DNA of 64,000 bases from Clusia tigrina (lineage: Eukaryota > Arthropoda > Insecta > Diptera > Clusiidae). Each line of letters opens with the position of its first letter. Position 1 is the first letter of the stretch. The DNA lies in the NCBI GenBank assembly GCA_920105625.2, contig OV050030.1, positions 85,086,570-85,150,569 on the forward strand, given 5' to 3'. A model generated the notes under the pieces. That model saw nothing but the letters and a program-made list of their open reading frames with translations. It ran no database searches and was not told where the DNA came from. Position numbers and translations under genes: made by a program. This document shows, in pieces, positions 52,401-64,000 of the stretch.

Positions 52401-53000
52401 CTAGTTCATGAATGTCGAACATCTTTAAATGAGCTCGCAAGTTACTCTCGGGTGCACCTAGTCTGGGTTCCCGGACACAGCGAAATCCCGGGAAACTGCG
52501 AGGCGGACGAGCTTGCCAAGGCAGGCACGCTAATGCACGACATTCACCCCTCTGTAAACATCGGCATTCCACTGGCAACAGCCAAGCTCGAAGTCAAACG
52601 GAAATATCTGGCTGACGCCTACAAATCCTGGGCTAACGAGGAATCCTGCCACACGGCTAGACTAACTTGGGCAAGCATGGACAAAAACAGAACCAATCAA
52701 CTTCTTCGACTTGATCGCGTATCACTGTCGACAACTGTGTCGGTTTTGACCGGCCACTGCATAATGGGACAGCACGCAGAAAGACTGGGCCTACCCTCAA
52801 ATGACTTTTGCCGAGGCTGTGGCTTCGAGGAGGAGGACGAGACGGTTTTCCACCTCTTATGCCACTGCCCATCCTTGAGCAGAAGAAGAATTCGCACCTT
52901 TGGTGCCCCATTTCTTACAAGCCTGACAGAGCTGTCATCCATTAATATTAGGGACATAGCCAGGTTCATCAAAGTATCAGGATGGTTTCCTGAAACATGA
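49398..53000 (+). pseudogene. LOA-like LINE ORF2 (EN-RT-RNase H), one in-frame stop
   Basis: A single frame of 1200 codons broken only by TAG at 49689-49691. The APE endonuclease has LKVLQINLQHSKTAS, LILVQEPWVI, then after the stop YMAHDYGDSP, IIGADANAHHEIRGS, LDITLVSD and FSDHCYITF: the N, E, D-N and DH motifs are all visible. RT: SPGPDGIIPADIQNG, AIFLDIEGAFNNV, GTPQGGVLSPLLWNL, AYADDIAIA. RNase H: YTDGSKLGG, FQAEVMAIYHAAK, FSDSQAAIKS, VWVPGHSEIPGNCEADEL. A C-terminal CCHC-like cluster follows. From residue 103 (49707) the frame is open to the end. It would nick target DNA, reverse transcribe its own RNA and degrade the RNA strand. LOA clade is the best fit, not proven. Confidence 0.88.
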
Positions 53001-53170
53001 CGGGGGAGTCGTGCCTTTCCAGGCGCTGTCCTTGCGCTGACTATCACCATCCCAAGTATGGGAACCTTTTTAGTCAGTGCTTGAACGGCGCCACACCGTG
53101 GTATCACAATGGGCCATTATGTGTGCTCAAGTGTGCTTTTGGCAAACTGGGCGGCCACTCCTACCTACCT

Positions 53171-53464
53171 AGGGTGACTCGGTTTATCAGAAACACCAGT
53201 TTTCAGTACATCCGCATAGCTAGTGGATGAAGAGATGTTTTCGGTGGTGCTTCCAATATGGTTTGTGTTGGTAGGTATAGCACTATATTTTTGGGTTCGA
53301 ACTGTCTTAGCAGTTTGGTTCATACTGATTTTTAGTTGTGTATATATCGGGCAGCCTCTGTAGTTAGCAGTATGATTCCCCCCACAATTTCTGCATTTTT
53401 TTGTATCCTTCTCACTTGTGTTCAGCTTGCATTCCTTTGATGGATGGAAGTCGCCACACGCCAT
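53171..53464 (-). pseudogene. Jockey-2 ORF1 zinc-knuckle fragment (copy B)
   Basis: Same as 32255-32548, with one visible residue change (TNTNHIG here, TNTIHIG there). It begins with the 12-bp AGGGTGACTCGG at 53171-53182 and is cut by the satellite at 53465. Confidence 0.85.
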
Positions 53465-56400
53465 AAAACCTTGAAATTTTGTGACAATATAGTACTCGTG
53501 TCTCTTATCAATTTAAAGTATCGCTCTTAGTTATGCTACCCTTGACTACAAAATAAAACACTGATAAAACTTCAAATGGCCCTAACTTCTATACGGTGCG
53601 TGCTATACCTATCAAACTTTGCAACATTCAAATGCTTGTACCTTTTACAGGAGAGTAATAAAATCTTGAAATTTTGTGATAATAAACTACTCGCGCCTCT
53701 TGTCAATTGAAGCTATCGTTCATAGCTATGCTACCCTTGAGTCCCAAATCAAACACTGATAAAACTTCAAAGGCCCTAACTTCTATGCGGAGCGTCCTAC
53801 ACCTTTCAAAGTTTGCAACATTCAAATGCTTGTAACTTTTTACTGGAGCGTCTTAAAACCTTGAAATTTTGCGACAATATAGTAATCGTGCCTCTTGTCA
53901 ATTTAAGCTATCGTTCATAGCTATGCTACCCTCGAGTCCCAAAAAAAACACTGATAAAACTTCAAATGGCTCGAACTTCTATATGGTGTGTCCTTTACCT
54001 ATCAAAGTTTGCAAAATTCAAATGCTTGTAACTTTTTACTGGAGCGTAGCAAAATCTTGAAATTTTGTGACAATAAAATACTCGAGCCTCTTGTCAATTA
54101 AAATTATCGCTCATTGCTATGCTATCCTTGAGTCCCAAATCAAACACTGATAAAACTTCAAATGGCCCTAATCTCTATACTGTGCGTCCTATACCTATCA
54201 AAATTTTCAACAATCAAATGCTTGTAACTTTTCACTGGAGCGTCTTAAAACCTTGAAATGTTGTGACAATATAGTACTCGTCTCTCTTATCAATTTAAGC
54301 TATCGCTCATAGTTATGTTACCCTTGACTCCAAATAAAACACTGATAAACCTTCAAATGGCCCTAACTTCTATACGGTGCGTACTATACCTATCAAAGTT
54401 TGTAACATTCAAATGCTTGTACCTTTTACTGGAGAGTAATAAAATCTTGAAATTTTGTGACAATAAAGTACTCGTGCCTCTTGTCAATTTAAGCTATCGC
54501 TCATAGCTATGCTACCCTTGAGTCCCAAGTCAAACACTGATAAAACTTCAAATGGCCCGAACTTCTATATGGTGTGTCCTACACCTATCAAAGTTTGCAA
54601 CATTCAAATGCTTGTAACTTTGTAGCGCCATAAAACCTTGAAATTTTGTGATAATATAGTACTCGGGTCTCTTATCAATTTAAACTATCGCTCATAGTTA
54701 TGTTACCCTTGACTCCAAAATAAAACACTGATAAAACTGCAAATTGCCCTAACTTCTATACGGTGCGTATTATACCTATCAAAGTTTGTAACATGCAAAT
54801 GCTTGTACCTTTTACTGGAGAGTAATAAAATCTTGAAATTTTGTGACAATGAAGTACTCGTGCCTCTTGTCAATTTAAGCTATCGCTCATAGCTATGCTA
54901 CCCTTGAGTCCCAAGTCAAACACTGATAAAACTTCAAATGGCCCGAACTTCTATATGGTGTGTCCTACACCTATCAAAGTTTGCAACATTCAAATGCTTG
55001 TAACTTTGTAGCGCCATAAAACCTTGAAATTTTGTGATAATATAGTACTCGTGTCTCTTATCAATTTAAACTATCGCTCATAGTTATGCTACCCTTCACT
55101 CCAAATTAAAACATTGATAAAACTTCAAATGGCCCTAATCTCTATACTGTGCATCCTATACCTATCAAAATTTGCAACAATCAAATGCTTGTAACTTTTT
55201 TCTGGAGCGTCATAAAATCTTGAAATTTTGTGACAATAAAATACTCGAGCCTCTTGTCAAATAAAATTATCGCTCTTAGCTATGCTACCCTTGAGTCCCA
55301 AATCAAACACTGATATAACTTCAAATGGCCCGAACTTCTATACGGTTTGTCCTACACCTATCAAGTTTGCAACATTCAAATGCTTGTAACTTTTTACTGG
55401 AGCGTAACAAAATCTTGAAATTTTGTGACAATAAAATACTCGAGCCTCTTGTCAATTAAAATTATCGCTCATTGCTATGCTATCCTTGAGTCCCAAATCA
55501 AATACTGATAAAACTTCAAATGGCCCTAATCTCTATACTGTGCGTCCTATACCTATCAAAATTTTCAACAATCAAATGCTTTTAACTTTTCACTGGAGCG
55601 TCTTAAAACCTTGAAATGTTGTGACAATATAGTACTCGTGTCTCTTATCAATTTAAACTATCGCTCATAGTTATGTTACCCTTGACTCCAAAATAAAACA
55701 CTGATAAAACTTCAAATGGCCCAAACTTCTATACGGTGCGTGTTATACCTATCAAAGTTTTTAACATTTAAATGCTTGTACCTTTTACTGGAGAGTAAAA
55801 TTGTTGAAATTTTGTGACAATAAAGTACTCGTGCCTCTTGTCAATTTAAGCTATCGCTCATAGCTATGCTACCTTTGAGTCCCAAATCAAACACTGATAA
55901 AACTTCAAATGGTGCGTCCTACACCTATCAAACATTTATAACACTTATAAAACTTCAAATGGCCCTAACTTCTATACGGTGCGTCCTATATCTATCAAAG
56001 TTTGCAACATTGAAAATGCTTGTACCTTTTACTGGAGAGTAATAAAATCTTGAAATTTTGTGACAATAAAGTACTCGTGCCTCTTGTCAATTTAAGCTAT
56101 CGTTCATAGCTATGCTACCCTTGAGTCCCAAATCAAACACTGATAAAACTTCAAATGGCCCTAACTTCTATACGGTGCATCCTATACCTATCAAAGTTTG
56201 CAACATTCAAATACATGTAACTTTGTAGCGCCATAAAACCTAGACACTTTGTGACAATAATGTAATCGTGTCTCTTATCAATTTAAACTATCGCTCATAG
56301 CTATGTTACCCTTGACTACAAAATAAAACACTGATAAAACTTCAAGTGATCCTAACTTCTATACTGTGCGTCCTACACCTATCAAAGTTTGCAACAATCT

Positions 56401-56795
56401 AATGCTTGTAACTTTTTACTGGAGCGCCATAAAATCTTGATATTTTGAGACAATAAAGTAATCGTGCCTGTTATCAATTTAAGCTATCGCACATAGCTAT
56501 GCTACTCTTGAGCCCCAAATCAAACACTGATAAAACTTCAAATGGCCCTAACTTCTATACGGTGCGTCCTATACCTATCAAAGTTTGCAACATTTAAATG
56601 CTTGTAACTTTTTACTCGAGCATAATAAAATCTTGAAATTTTGTGACAATAAAGTACTCAAGCCTCTTGTCAATTTAAGCTATCACTCATAGCTATGCTA
56701 CCCTTGACACCAATATAAAACACTTATAAAACTTCAAATGGCCCTAACTTCTATACGGTGCGTCCAATTCCTTTCAAAGTTTGGAACATTCAAAT
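53465..56795 (+). repeat. Satellite array, about 195-bp monomer (copy B)
   Basis: Same 17-monomer array as 32549-35876, monomer for monomer, including the rearranged unit near 55910-55960. Order and variants correspond one to one, so the whole array was copied as a block rather than re-amplified. A few differences are visible, for example GGAGCGTCTTAAAACC at 53846 against GGAGGTCTTAAAACC at 32929. Confidence 0.92.
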
Positions 56796-56961
56796 TTTAT
56801 TTTTTTTTTTAGATTCAACATGGATCTTTTCAATCGAAACCAACAATAATTTTACAAAGCTTACAACTAATAAATAAATTGATGCTCCGCGCCAGTGCTT
56901 AGAGCAATTTTAGTTCAAGTATTATATAAATTATGTAGAAAAAAAAATAGATATAAAAATA
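56796..56961 (-). other. Jockey-2 3' UTR and A-tail (copy B)
   Basis: Same as 35877-36042; the T-run at 56796-56811 is the A-tail on the minus strand and abuts the satellite. Confidence 0.85.
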
Positions 56962-58251
56962 TTAATATAAAGAAACTCTATGTTTTAAAAAAAGTGGCCT
57001 TTTAAGTCGAGATGTATTCATCCTATGAAGCAGATTCCTTGCTAGTTCGTTAGGATGACACTGAAGTTTGAATTGGTATTTTGTTTTTAAAACTGCGAGT
57101 TCTTCTTCAACGGGTGCTGTATTAAGGTCGCGGTGAATTTTTTCGTTTCTGACGAACCATGGAGCGCCGCTGATCGTTCTCAGAATTTTCGATTGAGCCC
57201 TTCGAATAATTTGCAAGTTTGATGCACTAGTAGTGCCCCATATCTGAATACCATAAGTCCAAATCGGTTTAATTACAGCCTTGTATATAAGTACTTTATA
57301 CTCTAAACGCAGTTTTGATTTGCGGTTGGTAAGCCAATACAAGGAACTTGCCTTGAGTTTCATTTGCATTTTCTTGGCTTTTATATGTTTTTTCCAGGTG
57401 AGCTGTCGTTCAAAATGTACTCCTAAGTATTTAAGCTCTGTTGCTTGCGGGATTACAATGCCATTTAAGGAGACTGCCGGACAAGAACTGGGCTTAAGAG
57501 TAAATGTCACATGTACAGTTTTTTGCTCATTTACTTTGATGCGCCAATCTGCTAGCCAACTTTCTATTTTTTTAAGGTGTTCCTCTAAATCCCGGGAGGC
57601 TATCCGTGGATTTAGGTGCGAGCTCAGGATAGCTGTGTCGTCAGCGAAAGGTAACGCGGTAACGAGGTTTTTATCCGTTGGCAGATCGGAAGTGTACAGA
57701 GTGTAAAGCATAGGTCCAAGCACACTACCTTGTGGTACTCCAGCCATCATTTCAAAGTCTGGCGTTACAAATTCTTTATATTTAACCCTAAATTTGCGAT
57801 TTGTTAAATATGACTCCAGAATCTTATGCGAACTTTTTGGCAGAAGTTTTTTAATTTTATATATGAGTCCTTCGTGCCAGACTTTGTCAAAGGCTTGTGC
57901 GACGTCAAGGAATATTCCGGAGCAGTACATCCTCTGTTCAAATGCTCGCCTTATTTCAGAGGCAATACGTTGCACCTGCTCAATAGTTCCATGATGTTTG
58001 CGGAAACCAAATTGGTGGTGAGGAATGATTAAATCGAGCTTAGGTGCTAATTTTTCCAGCAATAAGCGTTCGAGCGTTTTAGAGAGCGTTAGCAGGAGAC
58101 TTATGGGCCGATAAGAAGATACCTGAGTAGGGTCTTTCCCGGGTTTTGGAATCATTATTATTTCCGATGTTGTCCATGTTGTAGGGAAGTAGCCCAGACG
58201 GAGTATTGCGTTAAAAATGTGTGTGAGATGTATTAGAGCTATTTGCGGCAA
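56962..58251 (-). pseudogene. Jockey-2 LINE ORF2, reverse transcriptase part (copy B)
   Basis: An open 429-codon frame as in copy A, with PFADDTAIL and AGVPQGSVLGPMLYTLY intact. It reads KYLGVHFERQL and YGIQIWGTTS, the forms also seen in Jockey-1 (LGLHF/YGVQIW). So B keeps the ancestral residues and A (SGVHFERRL, GIRIW) has mutated. The same frameshift separates it from the endonuclease part. Confidence 0.9.
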
Positions 58252-59645
58252 TTGACCTAATTACCATTTTATTGGTAATTAGGTCACAAGCACGTGCCTT
58301 TTTTGCGTTTAGACTCGTTGTACATAGGCGTATAACTTCCTTTGGTTTGAAATGAATTTGTACTGCTGACTTCGTAATTGAAAAGTTCTGTATGCTAGTG
58401 TTGTTGCAGGAAGGCGGGTTAGGTTGAAATACTGACCTCAGATGGGCTGCAAAGAAGTTGCCTTTTTCTTCTTCTGTTTTTGCCCAAGTTCCAGCGCTTT
58501 GTCTTAGAGGCGATTCACTATCCTTTGGTGTTTTAACCATTCTTGTCACTCTCCAGAGTGAGTAATTGGTGACTTTGAGATGAGCCAAATCTTCAAGGTA
58601 CTTATTAAGGTTTTCTTCCTTTTCCTCCCGTAGAGTGTTTTTCAGCTGATTTTGTAATTACTTTAATTTTACTCTTCGTGCTGGAGATCTGTATTTTTGC
58701 CATTCACGCCTTAATCTCCTCTTTTCTCTAATGAGGCATTCCACATAGTGTGACGTAGTGTGCCTCGCGTTAGTTTTAGTTGAGTTTTGTGCGGGCGTGG
58801 CACTAATAGCAGCTGCTTTTATTATTGAACCAAGAGCCTGCGTCGCTGATTCAATGTCCTCTCCACTCTTAAGTTTTGTTTTAATGCACACGTCGGTACT
58901 AATATATTTGCGATATTTGAGCCAGTTTGTTTTCTTGGAGGTCAGTTTTATTGTTTTTTCAATGAACTCTGGTATTTTTTTAAAATATATTATCACCGGT
59001 GAGTGATCGGATGATAAGTCGAAAGAGGGCTCGGTCTCCAAGAAACACCTTTCAATATTTTTAGTTATGCCAAAGTCAATAAGATCGGGAATTTTTCATT
59101 GATCAGTTGGCCAGTATGTAGGTTTTCCAGATGATACAAAGTCTACACCATTCCGAGAGTCTATCAGCGCATTAAACAATTGCTTCCCTTTAGGGTTGAT
59201 TAACCGTGAGCCCCAGTAGGTATGTTTATAATTGAAGTCTCCGGAAGAGAGAAATTTGTTACCGAGCGATTGAAAGAAAGAAACAAAATCGGTTGTGGAA
59301 ATTGGAAACTTAGGAGGACAGTAGACTGATGAAATTACTATTGGCTCACCCCAACACTGTAAAGAGATGGAAGTAGAATGGATGTTTTTTTTTGCATAGG
59401 ATTCCAGAAAGTAATGCTTTAATCGAGACTTAATTAGAATTCCCGTACCACCATAACCTTTTCCTTGTGGGTGGTTTGTTGAGTAAAAATTATAGCCTGC
59501 TAGTTTGAAGTTATATTTTACAGTTAAATATGTTTCTGAGATAAGCATGATGTCTATACTGTCTAGAAAATTTTTTAATTCAATTTTGTGTTGGTTAATA
59601 CCGTTAGCATTCCAGTGACATATTTTTAGAACATTAATTTTTGTG
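58252..59645 (-). pseudogene. Jockey-2 LINE ORF2, endonuclease part (copy B)
   Basis: Same as 37333-38726 but without the private stop: the frame at 58658-59041 is open through YRKYISTDVCIK. The shared TGA and TAA remain. The APE motifs (LISETYLT, SSGDFNYKHTYWG, LSSDHSPVII) are present. Confidence 0.87.
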
Positions 59646-59773
59646 AAAGTAGATGTTTCATAAGTAAGTTTTGGTTATGTACAAGCTCTTGAATCATAGA
59701 TTGCATCGAGGCCATGAAGTTAGTAACACTGAGACAAGTTAAATATTAACGTTTCTAAATTTTGAGGTTGTAT
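59646..59773 (-). pseudogene. Jockey-2 ORF1 C-terminal end (copy B)
   Basis: Mirrors 38727-38854 with a few substitutions. It ends at the 12-bp AGGGTGACTCGG (59774-59785) in front of the LOA 5' end. Confidence 0.78.
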
Positions 59774-59785
59774 AGGGTGACTCGG

Positions 59786-60282
59786 GATGTAATGTAGACC
59801 GCCTCCACGCAGTGCACCCTGGGTTACGCTAAATGGTCTACACTCCCCCAGGTGCTGCTGTTTTCTTGCACGGGAGTTCAGTAGCACCAATTGGCACGAC
59901 CCCCATCCTTCGTTCCCGGACTTCTCTTTGGACCAATGTAACTGTTCTGATTGCCCTGGGCTGGTAGCTGTAATTTTCTGGAGCTAGCTGTCTTTTGTCA
60001 CGGTAGCACCAAGGTGAAACTTGAGTGTGAACGGCTCCAGTCTAAGGTTGCAGCTGCCCCCGTCCCGTTAAAACCTTGGCAGGCCTCAAAGTACGTTCGA
60101 CGTCTGTTACCGTTAGGTCGGTAGTGTGGGTTCGGTTGAGTGGAACTCCCGATTAGCACTGGTCTGGCTCTGAGCACTTGACCCCATAAGGGCTTGTGCC
60201 AACCCTCGCATGGCCTCCCTGCTTGCACAGATAACCATGGGACCATATTTAGTGACCACACGTTCGGACTGAGATAGCGGCT
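59786..60282 (+). other. LOA-like LINE 5' UTR (decayed copy B)
   Basis: Starts GATGTAATGTAGACC and aligns with 38867-39363 and 47665-48096. Confidence 0.75.
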
Positions 60283-61745
60283 TTGAGTGGGGACCCTTAT
60301 TGCATGGACACAACAAAAAATAAAAACACAAACACAAACACAAACAAAATTTCCGCGCATATCCCCTCAGGGACGCGCAAAACCCTGGCTAGGCAAATGC
60401 CCACCAGCAACACCCCCGCCCTTGGTTCGAAGACAAGCAGCATAAGCACTGCCCCTTCAACAAGCACCACAGCTTCGGCTAATAAGCCACCCAAGAGCTC
60501 TTCGCTGTCCCCAGGCTCTTCAGCGGCTGCTAGGGTATTGACTCACAAACCAACAGCAGTCGCTCCGCCTAAGCCCTCTTCAGCAAACGCCTCGATATTG
60601 CCTCACAAGTCGATGGTAACTGCTCCTCGTACCGCTCCTCCTTCAGGTGCACCTACCAACGTGAACCCGAGTACAAGGGCGTACAGGACGCGTAGAGCGG
60701 CTTACCGTATTTTGACGAGGCTCAACGCTTCAGAACCATCTCAACTGTCAGAATACGACAAGGGCAAGCTTGAGTGGGCAAAAGCACACGCTGATGTGCG
60801 TGTCCACTCCTCCACTGCACAAGAAGCCGGTAACCCCAAGAGGCAGAGATCAGCCGATCGCCCGGGCCAATCCACCCAAAGTATCCCTAAGCGCGTAAGG
60901 CTGGCTACCCCAAGCCTAAGCTCTCGAAACCGTCAAGCGAGATCGTTAAAGAGAGCCTCACATGGGCCGTGGTCGATCCTGCCAATGCCGATGGGACCAT
61001 TACTCCTGCCAATTGGAGAATGGTCGAACAGGCGCTGTTACCAATTTTCGTTGAGGTCATGTGCCTCAAACCTGGTCCTTCACCCAGATGCCGTGATGCC
61101 GGTTGGTATCAAGAACATATTAAAATTATATCCTGCTCGGACCAACGCTCGGCGGACCTGTATAAGATAGCGATCAACAGAGTAGGTAAGAATTGGCCGG
61201 GTGCAAAGCTCAATGTACCGACCTTTAGAAAAGGTGCCCCAACGCCCTAGATCCAAAACATGCCTTCCTGCCGAGCTCTCTAAGCCTGAGGAAATCTTAA
61301 AGATCCTCAAGCACAGCAATAAAGATCTCCACACCGATGGCTGGAAGGTCGCGAAAGGCACTTTGCGTGAGGTCACCATCATATTGAACGAGCAATCCCT
61401 TTCTCCCATCAACACCCGCGAGGCAGTGATTAATTATGGCTTCTTAGCCATCACTCTGCGCATCTACAAGTGCGATGCCCAAGCCCCCGCCAGCCTCCCC
61501 TAGCTGGTGCTGCCTCACAAGGCATTGTCAATGAGTTGCTCGGGCCCTGCCCTCACTCCAACGAGAGTAAGTGCTCCGAAATTACGAGAAGCAGCCGCTT
61601 CTCCACTTCCGAACTGGTCGGATAATTCTTCGACCACATGGACACTGATGCGGATGGTGGATACATCTCTACAATGTCTGAAGAGGAAGAGTTGAACACC
61701 ACCATTATCAACCTTCAAAACAATGCTGTAGGTACTACAAATTAA
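60283..61745 (+). pseudogene. LOA-like LINE ORF1 (decayed copy B)
   Basis: As 39364-40820, with two extra ACAAAC-type units (NTNTNTNK here, NTNINK in A) and the same frameshift after RVRLATPSL. The conserved domain pieces (GPSPRCRDAGWYQ, CSDQRSADLYKIAI, TLREVTIILNEQ) are in shifted frames. Confidence 0.82.
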
Positions 61746-64000
61746 CCTTCAGCATTCGAAAACTGCCTCGGCAGCCATGCTTCTCCGCCTCTCGGATATA
61801 GGGGAGGAGCTCATTCTCCTCCAAGAACCTTGGGTCATAAATAACCGGGTTTCTGGGCTCAATTCATACGGATATCGTATCGTATCTATCGAGGACCAAG
61901 GTAAACCCAGATCCTGTATTCTGTAAAAAAACAGCGATAATGCTCTTTTATTTCCTAGCTTTAGTGACAAGGACAATTTAGTAATGGTCATTGAAATGGT
62001 TCCATAGACCTTCTGGATCTCCTCTTGCTACATGACTCACGAATATGGCGACTCTCCGCCACCGGACACATTAAAACGCTCAAACGCTCAACGCTTCGGT
62101 TCAAACTGGAGTCATGATTAGCGACGACTCCCCCCACTATGCACAACCGTCTCGAAATTGATCGCGCGATCGACGATTTGACCACAGCTTTTAAATAAGC
62201 CACTCATATGTCTTGCATCACTCCCGAACCACGGGGCAAACCTAAAACTCTTTGGTGGAACTCGGAAATTGCAAGCCTTCCTAAGGCTTGTAGATTGCTC
62301 TTTAACAAAGCTAAAGTTACAGCTGATTGGGCCCCTTTCAAAACTAAACAAAAAGAGTTTTAATACGCCATTAGGCGAGGGAAACGAGCTCTATGGAGAC
62401 AATTTTGCGAAAATCTTGAATATACATCCAAGGTTAGCCATCTTCGAAAAATTCTCCACTCCTAACAAAGCCCTTGCCTGCATCCAAATACCAGACGGCT
62501 GCTGGATTCCCCCAAGTACCGAAACCATTGATATCCACCCACTTCCCAGGGAGCATAGCCTCAGTGGATCAAGCCTAAATGACAAAAGGTCATCTTGAGT
62601 GGTCTATTCAAATCTTCAAGCCATAAAAGTCCCCCGGTCCGGATGGCATCCTTCCTGTCGAAATCCAAAATGGGGAAGATACTATCCTGCCATGGCTGCT
62701 ACAAATATACAATGGAAGCATCAGATTAGAGTATATTCCCCTACGCTGGCACTCTCGGCTCTTGTTGTCTTCATCCCGAAAATGGGGAAGACCTCACACA
62801 CCAAACCTAAAGATAACAGACCTATAAGTTTAACATCCTTTCTTCTTAAGGTTTTAGAAAAAGCTCTTGACCTACATATCAGGACATCGATCAACCCTTC
62901 TATTCTCTCTGTATCTTAACACGCCTACTCTAAATGCAAATCGTTTGAAACAGCACTTCATTCTCTCATTTCTCAAGTTCACAAATCCTTGGCATATTTC
63001 TGGACATCGAGGGATCATTCAACAATATATGCCCCAGCGCTATCATCTCTCCACTCTATAATCTTAACCTGAACTCATTGCTGTAGTGATCACTGGAGCA
63101 CTTCGTACCATACCTACGAAAGCCCTTTTTCCCAAGTTAAGCAACAAGCCAAGTTGACAGAGATTAGACTTAACGCTCTTTCGCACTGACGCATAACACT
63201 TCCAGGCCATACCTCTATTCTGAATCAGGATCCACCTGTCCCAAACTTTATCGATTATAAGTCGGTATCCCGATTTAAACAGGGAATTCGACCCCACCAT
63301 TCCAAGCAGAAATGACTGGTTTTCAAAAGGCCTAATCATCGGTGAAATGGTCGTAATCTATACCGACGGCTCCAAATTTGGAGGTAGAGTCGGCAGCGGT
63401 ATATTTTCCGCCTAACTGGACTTAAACATCTCCCTAGGTCTTTCAAAACCATTGCAGCGTATTTCAGGCTGAGATCATGGCCATTTATCATGCAACCAAA
63501 TGGATGCTGAGTAGCGATAACGGCCCAGCCGCCATTAAATTCCTTTTTGCCTCCATGGCCACCTCAAGTCTCGTTCGTGAATGTCTTGAAATAAGCTCGC
63601 AAGTTACTCTCAAGTTCGATATCAAACGGAAATTTCTGACTGACGCCTACAAATCTTGAGTTGATGAGGAATCCTGTCACACGGCTAGACTAACTTCGAC
63701 AAGAATGGACAAAAACAGAATTAACCAACTTCTTCGACTTGATCGCGTATCACTGTTGACAATAGTGTCGGTTTTGACTGGCCACTGCATACTGGGACAG
63801 CACGCAGAAAGACTGGGTCTACCCTCAAACGATTTTTGCCGAGGCTGTGGTTCCGAGGAGGAGGACGAGGCGGTTTTCCACCTCTTATATCACTGCCCAT
63901 CCTTGAGCAGAAGCAGAATTCGCACTTTTGTGCCCCATTTCTTGCAAGCCTGACAGAGCTGTCATCCATTAATATTAGGGACATAGCCAGGTTCATCAAA
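61746..64000 (+). pseudogene. LOA-like LINE ORF2 (decayed copy B, runs off window)
   Basis: The same two large deletions as copy A (endonuclease joint near 62065, RT joint near 63080). Beyond 63484 it continues where A is cut: AIYHATKWMLSSDNGPAAIK (RNase H with a deletion of the third acidic motif region), LTSTRMDKNRINQLLRL, then VLTGHCILGQHAERLGLPSN and CRGCGSEEEDE ... HLLYHC. It ends 60-70 bp before the expected stop. The 3' flank, expected to be AGGGTGACTCGG plus Jockey-2, lies outside the window. Confidence 0.85.

Larger units (their letters stand above)
47665..53170 (+). mobile_element. Near-intact LOA-like LINE, 5.5 kb
   Basis: Full-length from GGTGTAAAGTAGACC to CTACCTACCT: 5' UTR (47665-48096), ORF1, ORF2 and 3' UTR (53001-53170). 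The 3' flank is AGGGTGACTCGG plus Jockey-2 ORF1; the 5' flank is unrelated. The 12-bp duplication expected on the left is missing, so the element is a recombinant or its left flank was replaced. Its 3' part from 49978 is the start of duplicated block B. Confidence 0.88.
49978..63484. repeat. Segmental duplication, copy B
   Basis: The partner of block A (29062-42561) with a net length difference of 7 bases. Both boundaries lie inside LINE copies that continue uninterrupted here, so B looks like the source. Confidence 0.95.

Overview
This window holds no recognisable host gene. It is a dense, nested mass of eukaryotic transposable elements, satellite DNA and large duplications. The families point to an insect, most likely a higher fly: BEL/Pao, Ty1/copia with a half-tRNA(iMet) primer site, a Ty3/gypsy element with a tRNA(Leu)-like primer site, an env-bearing errantivirus with AGT-type LTR ends and a 4-bp TACA target duplication, Jockey-clade and LOA-like LINEs, DD41D and DD34D mariners, hAT and Helitron remnants. 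The species cannot be fixed from sequence alone. The texture (nested insertions, about 195-bp satellite arrays, near-identical inverted and direct duplications) resembles pericentromeric or sex-chromosome heterochromatin; that is inference.

Region 1 (1-5456): the 3' two thirds of a BEL/Pao element (pol split by a frameshift, then its 3' LTR/UTR with an 8 x 27-bp minisatellite). It is followed by the env C-terminus and polypurine tract of an errantivirus.

Region 2 (5457-29017): a giant imperfect palindrome. The left arm is 5457-16106, the spacer 16107-17128 and the right arm 17129-29017. From outside to inside each arm reads: errantivirus LTR (335 bp), Jockey-1 LINE interrupted by a copia-like element, an internally deleted gypsy element, a hAT (TTF zinc finger type) remnant, and about 2-3 kb of unclassified AT-rich repeat. 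The right arm is more complete; the left arm carries private deletions. The spacer holds a tRNA-derived SINE-like sequence and a 60-bp direct repeat.

Region 3 (29062-64000): two nearly identical copies of a 13.5-kb block, A (29062-42561) and B (49978-63484), in direct orientation and 20.9 kb apart. Each contains the end of an LOA-like LINE, a Jockey-2 ORF1 piece, about 17 monomers of a 195-bp satellite, Jockey-2 ORF2 and a decayed LOA copy. A 12-bp sequence (AGGGTGACTCGG) lies at every LOA/Jockey-2 junction, so LOA once inserted into Jockey-2 ORF1, which itself lies in the satellite. Between A and B (42562-49977) lie a Helitron Rep remnant, a rosa-like DD41D mariner with both TIRs, an internally deleted DD34D mariner sitting inside a long (TA)n tract, and the 5' part of a nearly intact 5.5-kb LOA-like LINE whose 3' part is the start of copy B.

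Functionally, nearly every element is dead. The most nearly intact is the LOA-like LINE at 47665-53170: its ORF2 (1200 codons) has one in-frame stop and its ORF1 has a frameshift. The LOA reverse transcriptase/RNase H frame at 29070-32084 is fully open but lacks the endonuclease.
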